64,000 bases of DNA from Heterotrichella gracilis (taxonomy: Eukaryota; Sar; Xanthophyceae; Tribonematales; Xanthonemataceae): contig JAULBX010025386.1 in the NCBI GenBank assembly GCA_032358255.1, forward strand, positions 124,001 to 188,000, written 5' to 3'. Shown here piece after piece: positions 12,301 to 24,900 of this stretch. Below the pieces are notes generated by a model, which saw only the letters and a program-made list of their open reading frames with translations, had not been told where the DNA came from and made no database searches. The translations under genes were made by a program, and so were the position numbers. Position 1 is the first letter of the stretch. Each line of letters begins with the position of its first letter.

Positions 12301-13100
12301 GCACAAAAAAAAGCTGGATAAGACATGGGAGCCAATGCTGGTGTGTGTGAGTAGTTGAGGCTGGCAGGGTCTGGTAGGGTACGGTAGTGAGGTCACAAAC
12401 CTCTCATACGGATGTGATTTCCAATTTGATATTCCGCTTTTTATTGTATTTTGCCCCAATTCTTTTGTGCAAGTTCCATGCTTGCAGCTTTGTCCACAGT
12501 GCCCTGCGTTGGCGCCATGCTGTGACAGTTTGAACCTGCCAGCTATTGCAGGTCATGTGCAGCACTGCCGATTATCTACAATTGTTGCAAGGCCGATGTA
12601 GCAAGAGTAACTCTTGCAACTGTTGCAAGGCATGTTACATCGTCAATTGCAATGGCTGCTCCTTGCTTGAAACCGGCTTGGATGCGGTAGTAACACGCAC
12701 GCTTGACTCGTACATGTGTAACACGCACATGCCAGGTGTCAAAAGTCCAAATAGACTGTAATGTGCGTTTTGAGCAGCAGCTGCTGCTGCATGTACTGCG
12801 CATCATATTATGCCGCTGGCATAATGATTAATAATATGCCATATATGGTATACCATTGGTGCAGTGCCGCAGACTTAATTGCGGAAGAAGAATCAGTGCA
12901 TAATTAATTAGGCACTGATTAGTTGTTTACAGTAACTGTTTAAAAATTGAAGAAAATGCTTGCAGTCCTCTGCAGTCTCAGTCCACCCTTCAACCCTGGT
13001 GACCAAACCCTAACCTAGAGGTTGAACCCTGGACCCACCGCTAAGCGCTGCCAGGGGAAGGAGCTGCTGCGCTTGCAGACTCCGAACCCTTCAAACCCTA
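12301..13100. other. Spacer, no gene recognised
   Basis: The stretch is AT-richer than its surroundings, with near-repeats of ttgcaaggc and cttgcaa at 12585-12640 that could fold back. No exon with recognisable protein content was seen. Confidence 0.4.
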
Positions 13101-14574
13101 CAGATCAGGCCCTACAGCCAAAACCTAAAGACCCACTGTTTGCAGGGTAAGCAGCATCTGTACTTGGAGGACTCCCTTGTGATTTCAAGTAGACATCATC
13201 CCTGGCGCAGTGCGGGGACGCAAAAATCATCATTGCGCTGTGCGTCAGTCCCCAGGTGGTAGCTTCATCATGGAGGGAATCAGTGATGGTCCACCAGATT
13301 TTGGGGATTTTAAATCCCCACAGGTATGATGAGATCCCCAACATAGCCACATACAGCTGGTACAGGTGGGCGCTGGGATTTCTGTCCAGGGTTTAGGGTG
13401 TAGAGTTTAGAGTTCAGGGTATCAGCCCTTCCATATGCAGATTATATGTTCCCACAGAACTGTGATCCCCACATGAATATGTCAACATCCCCGTCCTCCC
13501 TGGGTGCCAGTCCCCAGGTGGACTCCAGCTTGGTTATGGCAAACTCCTGTGCTGGTACACTATATCCCCACAGGTTTGCACTGGAATCCCCACCATTAAT
13601 TTTTGCGATCAGGCTTCACTAGAATGGCGCAGCCTTTTTGCTTTGGATGCGGTCACAGGTGCTCATGCTTGGAGTTTGGCCAAAATGGCATTGCTGCGTG
13701 CGTGCTTTTGGGTTTGGGTTTGCGACTGGTGCGTTGAAAGCCCTAGCTAGGGTAGTTACATGCACACGGATGCATGGTATCAGTCAGGGGGAGAGAAATC
13801 CTAATAAACCCCTAATAAAGCCCAGTAAACCCTAGCCCCACCCCTCCAGCACCTGGGCATGCACTACAGCCATGCCATCTCGCGCTGGTGGCCAACCCCA
13901 GGGGTTAACAGAAACCCCACTAAAACCCTATTTCTGTGCTAAACCCTGCAGCATGTGGGCATGTACTACAACCGAATTAACTTGATTGCCAAGCTCACCT
14001 GGGGTTTCCGCCCCCGTTGCACCTTTCTCCCTCGCCACGCCACACATCGTAAGGTTCTACATGGACGGTGCGCCAAACCCTCAACCCTGAACCCTGCAGC
14101 ATGAACCCTAACCGTGCGCACCCTTCTGGGTTTCTGGAAGGGTTTAGGGCCTAGGGCTTGTTTGCCTCCCGCCCGCTAGGCGTGAAGAATTTTGTGCAGG
14201 AGGTGCATAGGGATTCTGGGGTGTAAGGATTGGGGTTTCACATGAAGGTTAGGGTTTAGGATTGGGGGTGAAGGGTTCACATGCCTTTCGCGTTTGGTCT
14301 GTTGCAGGTCAGTGGGAGAACTTATGCCTGCGCGGCAGCATGGTTAGGGTTTAGGGATCCTGGCTTCACATAATTTGCGCTGTTTCCCTCTCTATCAGGT
14401 TCAGGGGGAGTACCTGCGCCTGCGCTGGCACCCATACTATAAAACCGTATATGGAACCTTTGCCCTCAGTACCCTCCGTCAGATTCAGCGGGAATACCTG
14501 CGTCTGGGCGGTGACATGTCTCTTATATATTTCTTTTTCTTTTCCGCGGTGCCATTTCCAGTGAGCTGTTCCAG
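13100..14574 (+). other. Telomere-motif-rich region with short exon-like segments, possible broken gene
   Basis: Short segments flanked by AG and GT look like exon pieces, and several come in pairs: LGMHYSHAISRWW near 13854 and VGMYYNRIN near 13954; VQGEYLRLRW near 14399 and IQREYLRLGG near 14483. They are separated by CCCTAAA-type tracts and do not join into one frame. I do not recognise the family. The simplest reading is a decayed gene with internal tandem duplications; a real gene with very short exons is possible. Confidence 0.35.
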
Positions 14575-14834
14575 ATCCACCTCATGACCCTGGCGCCCTG
14601 CTGCGACACCTCGCAATATGGGGCACAGGTACTCCCTAAACCCGGTTTAGGCTAAAACCTAATCCATTACAAGATCACCCTGTTGACCCTGGCGCCCTGC
14701 TGCGACAGCCCACAGTATGGGGCACAGGTAAACCCTTAACCCTAAACCGTTTAGGGTAATGGGTAATGGGCCATTACCAGATCACCCTGCTGACCCTGGC
14801 GCCCTGTTGCGGTAGCCCACAGAACGGGGCACAG
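14575..14834 (+). repeat. Three tandem 54-base exon-like cassettes
   Basis: Copies at 14575-14628, 14674-14727 and 14781-14834 are each exactly 54 bases, each preceded by AG and followed by GT. They translate as IHLMTLAPCCDTSQYGAQ, ITLLTLAPCCDSPQYGAQ and a diverged third version. A length of 54 is a multiple of three, so any number could be spliced in without frame change. Linkers between copies contain CCCTAAA-like tracts. The protein family is unknown to me. Confidence 0.7.
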
Positions 14835-15127
14835 GTGAGGAATGGTCATTCTCATGTGACTGTCACAGGCTAGGAATGGTGATTTGCAATTGTAGCGGCG
14901 AGTGTGACTGTGAAGTGGGACTGGGACTGTGGCCTAGGCTCTCCCTTCCTCCCCTCCTTACCCTCCTTCCCAATTGTCGCCAGTCATGATGCATGATTAC
15001 ATGTACTTGATGGTACGTGTCACCGTCATGATTCATGATACAAACAAACAGGCGTTTCAAGCCGTCATCTGCGTATTGTCTTGTGTGCCCCTGAAGGGCA
15101 CACAATTGGAACAATATGTCCACAATG

Positions 15128-15205
15128 TCGGCACCGAGTTGTCGACACACCGACTTGTCGACACCGAAATGTCGACGCCGACTTGTCGACACCGAATTGC
15201 CGATC
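15128..15205 (+). repeat. Short tandem repeat of about 14 bases
   Basis: The unit ttgtcgacaccga and variants recur five to six times. Several copies contain the palindrome GTCGAC. No coding role is apparent. Confidence 0.75.
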
Positions 15206-15945
15206 GGTTCGGGACCCATTTAGAATTCTCAGAAGTATCGCCGCCTCTTTAGGCCGCGGTTATGCCCTCTCTTCTGATTCTTCTTCTTCGAGGTGCCCTC
15301 TACAACGGCCTTGTCTAGCCTTGAACGTGGCTCGCGCAAGGAAGGTAGGCCTGCTGACGGTTTGTACACGAGGCCAGGTCGTGGGATCCCCTGCACAGAA
15401 GGCTTGGCACCATCGGTAGCAAGGTACGTACACGCAGGTGGCAGCAACGTTGCTGGTGGTAGAGGTTGATTACTCGAGCTTCTATTGCCGGCCTAGGCCG
15501 GTACATGACACCAACACACAGCGTGTGGGTACAAGCAGTACAACCTTGACTGGCATTGCACCGCCACTGCACAGCATGACGCGCCAGGAGCACCATCACA
15601 CCGGGTACCCCTGAGGCTGACCACCTTTTATTACGGTCGCTTGAAACGTTGGCCTCTGAGGCTGACTGCCAGACATCAGTGGGGCAAGGAGATTTACCAC
15701 CTGTCTGGTATAAGTCATGACATGCATGCATGGCTAGCTAGTACCGTAGCTACCGTAGTCGAAATGGACAGCTTCGTATTCCTCGGGCACTTGCCACCTG
15801 GAAAAGTGCCTGGATTCACACACAACCCCCCCTTGCCAACCAGTTTTCGTGCCTGCGCTCCTTGCAGGGAGGGTAGTTTTGGTTCGACACGCCTGGCTAG
15901 CTATAGCTAGCACCGGCTGGGCGCGGCAACCACAGCCCGTCCACC

Positions 15946-18661
15946 ATGGCCACGGCGCTCGCCTCCCCTTTGCGCTGCCTGGCGCTGCTCCTCCTGGCCT
16001 TGGTCGCCTGTCCCGCCCGTGTGCAAGGTAAAGGCGGACGGCACAGCCGGCTGTATGTATGCGTGTCCTCCAGGTTTGCTCTCGAGCTCGAGAGGGCTCG
16101 AGCCCGGACCGTACGCGTAGTTGTTCATGTTTTATACTAATGATATGGGCAACTTGCACACGTTTGGCATGCGGGCGAAAGCCCCATCATCGTAACGTTT
16201 GATAATTTTTCGGCACTTAAGCGTCTGAGGATGCGAAAACGAGCAGTTTATGACCCGTAGGTCTCGAGATCCGATCCGTTGATACAATGGAGTAAAACCC
16301 TAAACCCTAATTACCTAATTTTAAAAGTCAAATGTATGTAATCTCTGCCATGATCTTGCAAGCCAGTTGGTGCTGAATTCGCAATGCACTTCATGTGCTT
16401 TTGTGGATTGGCGTGTATGTTGTGGCATGTGGCACTGTTTAGGGTTAAGGGTTTGTCATTATAGCGAACCAAAGAGGCCTTGTGCACCCAGAGGTGTTGA
16501 CATTTGGCACATCGTGTACCTCATGCAGGCTGGGACGCGATCTACCCTGGGCGCTTCAACCTCCTAACAACATGCGGCATTGTTTTCAGTGAAGGCTACT
16601 GCTGGGGCAATAACCAGTATGGCCAGCTTGGCACCGGCGCCCCAACATCTTTCACCGCCACTGCCCCTAGCATTTTGCCCTTGCCCGCCGATATTGCAGC
16701 AAGTGGCGGCAAGTGGACGAAATTTGCACTGGGGAATTTCCAAATATGCGGCCTGGCCACTGAGGGCCCCGGCACCAGCGTGACCACCAAGGCCTACTGC
16801 TGGGGCTATGGAGCTAATGGGGAGGTGATACCGTCGAGCAACGCAGATACCAACCTTCTCCCGGTGCCAGTCCCTCTTCCGCTCGGCGAGGTGGCTTGGG
16901 TGGACATCACCTGCGGGAATGGTTTCACCTGCGCTATTGCCACCAGCTCCGCCGATGTCATTGATCGCTCGGCATGGTCGGTCCACTGCTGGGGGTCAAA
17001 CAACTATGGACAACTGGGCATTGGAACCCAGAGTGGAACAAATACGAACTTCATTGCTGCCGCCAGGTAGGCCTGCACACAAAGGCTTTAGGGTTGAGGT
17101 AGCTTAGGGTTTAATCTCGTCACCAACTTGTAGACCTGCATCTACAAGAGGTATTCAAAAATTAAATTGACGCCTCCAAATAGTCATGCAACTAGGTTTA
17201 GAATGGGTGCCCATGGGCTTGAGGTTGAAAGTGGTAGATGCAACCGCGCTATGAGCATATGTTGAGCAAATATTGGGAGAAGATTGGACAGCATCATGTT
17301 GAAAATGGGCACCATTTCATTTTTGAATGTCCGCTACATCATGATATTGAACAAACATGTCAGAGCTACTATAATGGCTTTTCTAGAAAGTTGTTTGGTT
17401 TTTCTTGAGGGGGTAGTCTGGCTCCATCCATTCACAGACTTTGTAGCACGCGGGGTGACTTTTTCAAGCACCTTCAACAATTCGGTGAGCCAGGGTTGGC
17501 TCCCTGAATGTGACTATCAAGTAGCGCTAGCCTTCACATTAAATGAACTGAAAATAATGTGTGCTACCTTGACAGTAATTTTGCCCACATTACCTCCTGT
17601 GATTGAAGGGTGGCCCCCCTCCAGGCAGCGGTAACCCCAACCCTAAACCCCAGTCCCAAACCTGCAGGCCGGCAGGCTACACGGAGTGGAGGTCCATCAG
17701 CGCAGGGGGCAGCCATGTGTGCGGGATTGTCGCTTCCTTACCGTCAGATGATGGCAACATTGCTTGCTGGGGCTATGACAAATACGGGTACTTTACACAG
17801 AATGTCACAATCCTGACTGTGCCTACTGTGTTGAGACACGCCTCCCTTCAGAGCTGCCCAACTGTGGGCGCTGGAGGATCTCATACCTGCGCCCACTGCA
17901 CAGCGCCAGCTGGCACGCTTACGTACTGCTGGGGAGACAATGGGTATGGGCAGCTGGGGAACGGTGCTGCATCGCCGAGCACCACATGGCCAAGCCCGGT
18001 AGACGCTCCAGCCGGTGGGCAAAACATCACCAACTGGGCAATCTTGAGCGTGGCAAGTACCCAAGTCTGTGGGCTGACCTTGGACAACAAGGTGTACTGC
18101 TGGGGCAGAAACGACGTTGGGCAGATGGCTCAACCCTTAACCACAGCAGAGGCCGATTCCCCTTATCACATTACCATGCTGGACGGAGCGACAACAGTCA
18201 GTGCGGGCAACTACATGATGGCTGCCATCACCAGCACCACTACAGCCTACATGTGGGGGTCCAACGCCAATGGTGGGCTGGGTGTGGGTGTACCTGCATC
18301 CATAAAGGAGGTGATCACACCTACGCTCCTCTTAAACCCGACATCATCGCCGCCACCTACACCGCCATCACCACAGCCCCCATCACCACGGCCGCCAACA
18401 CCTCCGCCGCCATCACCCAAGCCCCCCTCGCCAGCGCCCCCATCCCCCACTCCACCACCACCATCCCCTGCGCCGCCACCACCCACACCCCCCTCGCCGA
18501 TGCCCCCGTCCCCCACTCCACCACCACCATCCCCTGCGCCGCCATCACCCGCTCCCCCATCACCCAAGCCGCCGCCACCACCACCCCCTCCCCCCCCCCA
18601 CCGACTTCAGCTTGGTGGTGCGCGGGTTCGGCTTGCGTGGCTTTGGCAGCGCGTTGGTTGA
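15946..18661 (+). CDS. Secreted RCC1-type beta-propeller protein with Ser-Pro-rich tail
   Basis: Three exons: 15946-16027, 16529-17066 and 17668-18661, in phase, about 537 residues. Exon 1 starts at an ATG followed by a strong signal peptide (CLALLLLALVACPA) ending near ARVQG. Seven RCC1-like blades follow, each marked by a Trp-Gly core: CWGNNQYGQLGTG, CWGYGANGE, CWGSNNYGQLGIGT, CWGYDKYG, CWGDNGYGQLGNG, CWGRNDVGQM and MWGSNANGGLGVG. Seven blades would close one propeller. The C-terminal tail is rich in SPPPP and PPSPxPP, the hydroxyproline-rich type found in volvocine wall glycoproteins and pherophorins. The protein is therefore predicted to be extracellular or wall-bound, not a nuclear Ran exchange factor. 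A run of C bases at about 18588-18599 lies just before the stop; a length error there would change the last 20 or so residues. The ligand is unknown. Confidence 0.85.
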
Positions 18662-21600
18662 TTTCTTTTGGCTTTCTCGACGCCGTTTGGTCAGAGGCTA
18701 AGTACCAGGTGCGGCTCTCACATTCAATGTTCCTTGCATATGGGGTATAGAGTCTTTTTGGAGGCTGAGCACCCAGATGTTCAAGTGTACACTGCGGCAA
18801 GGTGGCACCCACGCTTGTAGATCGTGACCATGATAACCTTGGTGATGTTGATGACCTTGCCAGGCAGTAGATGATGACCTTGCCAAGGAATATTGTATCA
18901 TTGCAGAACGCATCGCACAGGTAGTTTATTGTGTACTGTGTAATTATTGGGTTTTTCCTGGATTGTTTCTCTGATATGCATTAACCACCCCTTACAGCCC
19001 CAACCCCTATCCCCATCCCAGGTCAACGCGTTTTTTTCAACTTGGGCAATGACCGGGTTGTCAACAATTACATGACCAAGGTCGGCATGCTTACCCCCGA
19101 CGACATCGTGGTGGTGGAAGTGGGCAAGGCCAACGCTGGCGGTGGCACCCCGGCTGTGTGGGTGGTGGGGAATGAGGACGTTGACCTTGGTCATGCGCAA
19201 TTACCATTGACATGGTGTATTGGTTCAGCTGTGGTTGGGGAGACAAAAATCCTGCGCAAGCCACTGAAGTGTTTTTGTCATGATATCTTGCAAGCCCAGT
19301 ACTCAAAATCGTCACTAGCATTGTTTACAATTTTCAAATAATCAAATGTGGGACCTCAAATGACAACGTAGACAATGTGCATGCTCGCCTGTTACATTTG
19401 GCGGGAAGGCATACAGGAATTCGTTTAGTGATGTCCCTTATTTTTGGAAATTCCCGGAAGGCTTTTACATGGCCGCTCTGGAAGCGCCACATTGAATGGC
19501 TGTTCAGGTTCTGGGCCATGCATGCATCCGGGTCAGCCTGAGGTGGTCACCTAAATGAGTCGGACTCCTTTAAGCTCCTCTAGGAGCTACAGCTGGCTGC
19601 CCCACAGGGAATGCAGTTGTATGAAAAGCTGCTTAAGGGCACCCTTGTAAGTAGACTATCAGTTGTAACAGTGCAATAACAACAAGCAGCCTTCTGCGGC
19701 ACACTCAGAAGTTTTTATTGCACCATGCCAAGCAACCACTAGTTCAGGTGGTTCCTCAGGAATGATTCATATTGTTAGCAGCTTTATCAGAAGTACGCCA
19801 GGCGCCTAACCAATATTTACCTGATCGAGCATTACAATACTGTATGTACACGATGTGAATGCTCTATCGTCAGTGATCCCCATCATGATGCATGATGCGC
19901 ACACCAGCTGTTGAAGTTATACTTCATAAATGACATCAAGTTTTAGGCAAGGTGTACATGTAAACAATGTGACAGTTGGCGCTGCAGCATGATGCGTGCT
20001 ATCAAGTGCAGAATATTTCTGACTTCAGGGATTCCACTGATGTGTCGCACATATGCATTCATGGAAATTTGTACATTGTTTACAAACACAGTTTGCAGCC
20101 CGCCCAAGTCAATATTGATTGTGCCCTGGTGCGAGCCAGTTGCCCCCTAACTACGCCTCTGTACGTTCCCTTCCTTTCTTTTTCCCTTCTTCTAAAACTT
20201 CTGCAGATGGCGGCATGATTTGCGCCTGACGCCATGCCACTGGGAGAGTTGCCATCAAGCTGCTAGCTGACCCGCGGACCCGGTGCACATGATCCAATCG
20301 TATCAATTATTTGTATGACTGAGATGTTCTGCACAGTTGCAAGACTTTGTGTTGCTAGCCTTCCCAGGAGTACCCATTATCCAATACATCATATGGTATC
20401 AAATAAAATATCATGATCTTTCACTTCAAGAAACATTATTTCCTGAACATTGTTATGATAACAGCATTGCCCGAGCTGAGGCAAACTTAAACCGGATCAT
20501 TGCAGTACGAACTTCGTGACGTTCTTGAATGCTCAGCAAAGTCTATCACTTTTAAAGTACAGGTATTGCAATATATTAAGACCATGGCGCCTGATGCGAT
20601 AATTTATGATAAAAATAATAATAATGCATTATACTAGGAATAGTATACTGCAGTCAAACTGAATAAAGAACATCATTGTACATCTTGCAGCAGGACTATC
20701 AACCATCGACAACATGGCATTGCAGCTGCCGGTGGCTAAAAAAGAGGCTTGAATGCATAATCACCGATGCCGTGACAACCTGTCTTGAAAATAACTCTTG
20801 CAACGTCAAACGGGTGGAACATGATTTGCACACAATGTCATGGTTGAAAATTGCATGTGAAAGCATACCATGGCCCAAGGCAAAGCGAACCAAAGGGGGC
20901 ACAGGAGGCTCAATCTAGCATGGAATACAAGGCGAAAATCATTTTGCGGCTGCTTCACTCTAGTGGCATGCAGCCGTTGATTGCTGTAATTGTAGCGTAG
21001 CACGATTTTGCAAATAACAGTAAACGCAGTGCGAGTGGCACAAACAACTTGATGTACATAGGAATGCCCAAAACCACCACATGAGTTGTCAGGTCAGAAG
21101 ATGCCCTTGAAAACGGCTCTCCACAACTCTATGAACACATTGCAGCGGCGTTTACCAGGTGTTCCAGTGCTAATAGCCTAGCACTGGTTCAGGCAGTGCG
21201 TCATGATCAGAATGGGGATCACGGAGGTGGATCTATAAATACACATGCACACAATAAAATATGCCCTGCCAACCTGGGCATGTTCTCATGAAAACTATAC
21301 CATAATTTGCTTTTTGCGATCTTCAACGGCACAGAAAAGCCTCCATGGTTTACCACCTGGCCTCCCCTAGCCATGGCTCACCTATGAGTGATGACTCCTG
21401 CAGCATCATAAACGATATTTACACACCATTGTATGGTAATGCAGAGGCAATGAACTGCTTCTTACTCTACATTGGCATGTGTTGTTCACAGCAAAACTTT
21501 GGTAGCCCTGTACAACTGCTCACTCACAAGAAAGCACATTACTGGTAACAGCAGCTGCATGTTCGTGAGTGACCGCGAGCAGGTATAGACAATGATGTGT

Positions 21601-21930
21601 CGCAACTTTGGGGTGGCGTGCACCTCAGTGTACACAAGCGCCATGTACACTGTGGCGTACATCCTCGCTGTGCAGTGCACAAGGAGCAAGCAGGACTTGG
21701 TCAACAAAAATACAAGCAGTTCCATGACGAAGGGAACATCTCTAGGGCATGTTCAAATGCATACATCATAGGATGTGCTGCTCTGATACTTAGGATCTTG
21801 ATGTTTCTTTTCTCAGGTATGGAATAAGGCTTTCCAGGACATAGCCGGCTGGCGCAAGTTGTGCAAGGGTGGCTCCTGATCTGGCTGCACTGCTGCATGC
21901 CTTGTAATTATGAGCTATGAGCTGGCTTAC
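18662..21930. other. Long region without a confident gene; a few exon-like segments
   Basis: One segment at about 19021-19180 (+) has good coding character (FFNLGNDRVVNNYMTKVGML, then DDIVVVEVGKANAGG) and follows a pyrimidine-rich acceptor, but I could not connect it to neighbours or recognise it. A 45-base exon-like piece (MQLYEKLLKGTL) at about 19607-19650 ends at a gtaagt donor. The rest is AT-rich and holds one dispersed-repeat copy at 20121. The missing last exon of the HECT gene, on the minus strand, should lie in 21700-21924. Confidence 0.35.
20121..20193 (+). repeat. Dispersed repeat, copy 1 (about 70 bases with pyrimidine tail)
   Basis: The stretch starts gtgccctggtgcgagccag and continues through ctaactacgcctctg to a T/C-rich tail. 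It matches copies at 35811-35887 and 59142-59210. The flanks are unrelated between copies, so this is a mobile or formerly mobile unit rather than a segmental duplication. Confidence 0.7.
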
Positions 21931-24900
21931 CTTCATCAAACACATGGGAGCCTTGCATGGCCTGCAGCAGCTTCTGCCTCAGCACCTCTTTGGACGAGTA
22001 GGCTGGCAGGTACAGCGTGTTGAAGCAGGTTGAGGCCCGTGGCAGCCTGGCATCTCCCTCCTGCTGTGCCACGCTGATGCAGAACTTCTGGCGGTTGCCG
22101 TTGAACCCCATCAGGGCATTGAAGCCACCTGCAGAAAGGGAGGTTACAGGCTCAAAGATTCACCATGAAGCACAGCATTGTATAAAGATTGGAGGAATGC
22201 CATGTCGTGTTTTGATGAAGTATGCAAGCCGAATGAGAATGGCACACCAATAAGATATTTCATCACGGCAAAAACTGGAAACGAGTGGACACTGTAACCA
22301 GTGTACTAATTGATGTGCCATTGTTATTTGATTCACAGCACAATTGCTTTACCCTCACCTGCTGGCACTGCCATGCTGGAGGTAACAAACACCAGCACTT
22401 GCTGCCGCTGCTGCTGGGAAAACTCCTTGACCACACTCCAGAACCACAGGACCTGCTTGTTGCCAGCGGAGCACTGCTCATAGCGCGTGTTTGCCTGCCA
22501 GTCCTCCGTATCGATGATGTCATCCCCGGCAATGAGCTTGTCTAGCTCCTCCTCAGAGAGGCAACTGCAAGGTTTACAATAGTTGGTTGGTTACGTTTGA
22601 AATAATAAAACTGAAAGCAGCTGCCAGGGGTTGTCATTTTATAGCAACCTGCCCACTCCACCTCTGCAAATCACTGCTGCACGCATGACCTGTGCATTGC
22701 ACACATCAGGCACTCCTTGACTTCACACTCAGTGCTCCATGCAGCACTCTCTAAGCTCATCACGGTTCAAGGTCTCCACCTGACACCCATACTGGTACAT
22801 ACCGCTTCATGCGTGAGAGCACCCTGTCTGCCAATGGCAGTATGTTGTTCAGAATTAGGGTTTTCAATTAGGGTATACGTTTCCAGGGGCTGCACACTCA
22901 CCGCTTCATGAGTGAGAGCACCCTGTCTGGCAGTATGCGCCCTAGCCCAGTCTTGAACGCCTCTGCCTGCTTGGCGCCTCCCAGCAGCTTGTGCATGGCC
23001 AGCACAGCAATGTAATCAGATTTGTTGTCCTCCGTCACATCCAGGTGTGCGCCTCCAGGCACAAGCTCCACCTGTGGACCACGAGGTGCGCCAATTGGCC
23101 TTCCGCGCTGATGCATTTAATGCATTCGATGTCTGATCTCACAAGCAATCAGTATCCTGTGTGTGCTCCCAGCCAGCTATCAAATGCAAAGAGGATGCAT
23201 CTAGATATCACAGGCAAGTGCATATTATACATTATCACAGCCTAAAAGTTACCACAGGCTACCCCATCACATGCACTAGTAAACTGTAAACCATGTGGAA
23301 ACAATCTGACACGATGCAATGCTACATGTGCCATGCGCCAGCTCACCTCGTTGCCAAGCTCATCCCTGGCTGTGAAGGTCAAGCACATGTCCTCTGCCTT
23401 CCACTCCCCCTTGGCAAGCTTCTGTAGCTGGTCGTACAGCTGGCTGTCAGCATGCCTCAAGTCATCCACACCAAGCTCGTGCCCCAGGATGGTTTTGAGG
23501 AAGGCGACGGTGAAATGCACGCCGGGCAGCTGGGAACCATGCAGGAGTGCAAGTCCTACCACAGATCCTACAGCAAAGTAGAGAAGACAATTGCTGGCGA
23601 CTTTTAAACTTGAAAAGCATGGGTGCGCTAACACATTGCAGCAAAGTGTCAAAATTAGAATTACGTGCAAGGCATGTGCTATTGTTATTTTGATTGAGGA
23701 CACAAATTACAGGTGATGCTGGTGCTAAACCCAAAACCCTATAGATTATGTAAGCAGGGTGCACTGGAAATTCACACACAAGCAGTTGGCATTGATGCAT
23801 GCCTCATGTGGGTAGAGCAATGGCTTCTGCATTTGTGCGCTGGTCAGTGAGTCTCACCAAAGGCTTCAAAGTACGCCAGGTTGTCGGCGTGGATCTCCGA
23901 GTGGGCAGCTGGCTGGTAGGTGCGCCCATCCACTGTCGTGAAGAGGCCATAATCCAGATTCAGGTACTCACATGCCACCATCTGAAACCACTCGCGCCTG
24001 ACGCCGTCCCCTGCCCCATTCTCCCCCTCAAACTTGACGTTCACACCATGGGCCACGTGCTCTGTCATTGTGACGATGTCGTCCCTGCAGCAGTCAACCA
24101 ATGCGGATCATGATGTGTCGTATTTATGGAAGAGGGTGAGTCAACACTGGTGGCAGTCGGCGCCAGTTATAGATGCAGCAGCAATGCTTGGCTCATTTGA
24201 TGGCCATGTGCGTTGCTAAATGCCAGCATGTAATCACCTGCAGCACCTTTGTAAGCCATACCTTGCAGCTATGCACTTTACGCACCTTAGCTGGCAGATT
24301 CCATCCATGATGTTTGACCTGTGGACAGTCAGCAGGGGTCGCTCGCGCTTCCTCCCACTTATCCCATTGCAGAGAGCAGCCTCACTCTGCAGCAGTGTCT
24401 GCAAAACCAAATCAAGGCATGCTCAGCACACCCAATGGAATGTGCATGGATGTCATCATGCTCCAGAAAGAAGTGCCAGGCCGCAGGTCATTCGCCCCTT
24501 TGCAAACAGGCAAATGGCACTCAATGCATTGCAATGTCTGGCTGTAATAACCCTTTAGCAATAAGCTAACATTCATGTAAATATTTTGTATCCTAAACAG
24601 TTTGCAGCATTTGTACAGAGCCCCCGCTCACCTGCTTGTTCATCAGGTTGAGGATGTCATCATGCTCCAGCAGGAAGTGCCAGGCCACCGGGTCATTAGC
24701 CACCATCCTGCTGGCCACAATGTCGTTCAACAAGGGCCGGAAAGCCCGCAGCGCCTGAGTCATCGGGCTGTCATTCCTGCTACTGTGGGGCCAAATGAGG
24801 GTCCAGCCATCGTGGAAGGCGGTGAGTAGGCTGCCCAGGCGGCTGATCAGTGTGGGTGCCTCGACTGCCATCGATGGGTGGGTGAGCCCAGAGCGTTGCA

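Noticed and set aside
15081-15419. Cys/His/Arg-rich plus-strand frame that resembles a zinc-binding repeat
   Set aside because: It is produced by the 14-base tandem repeat at 15128-15205 and has no other support.
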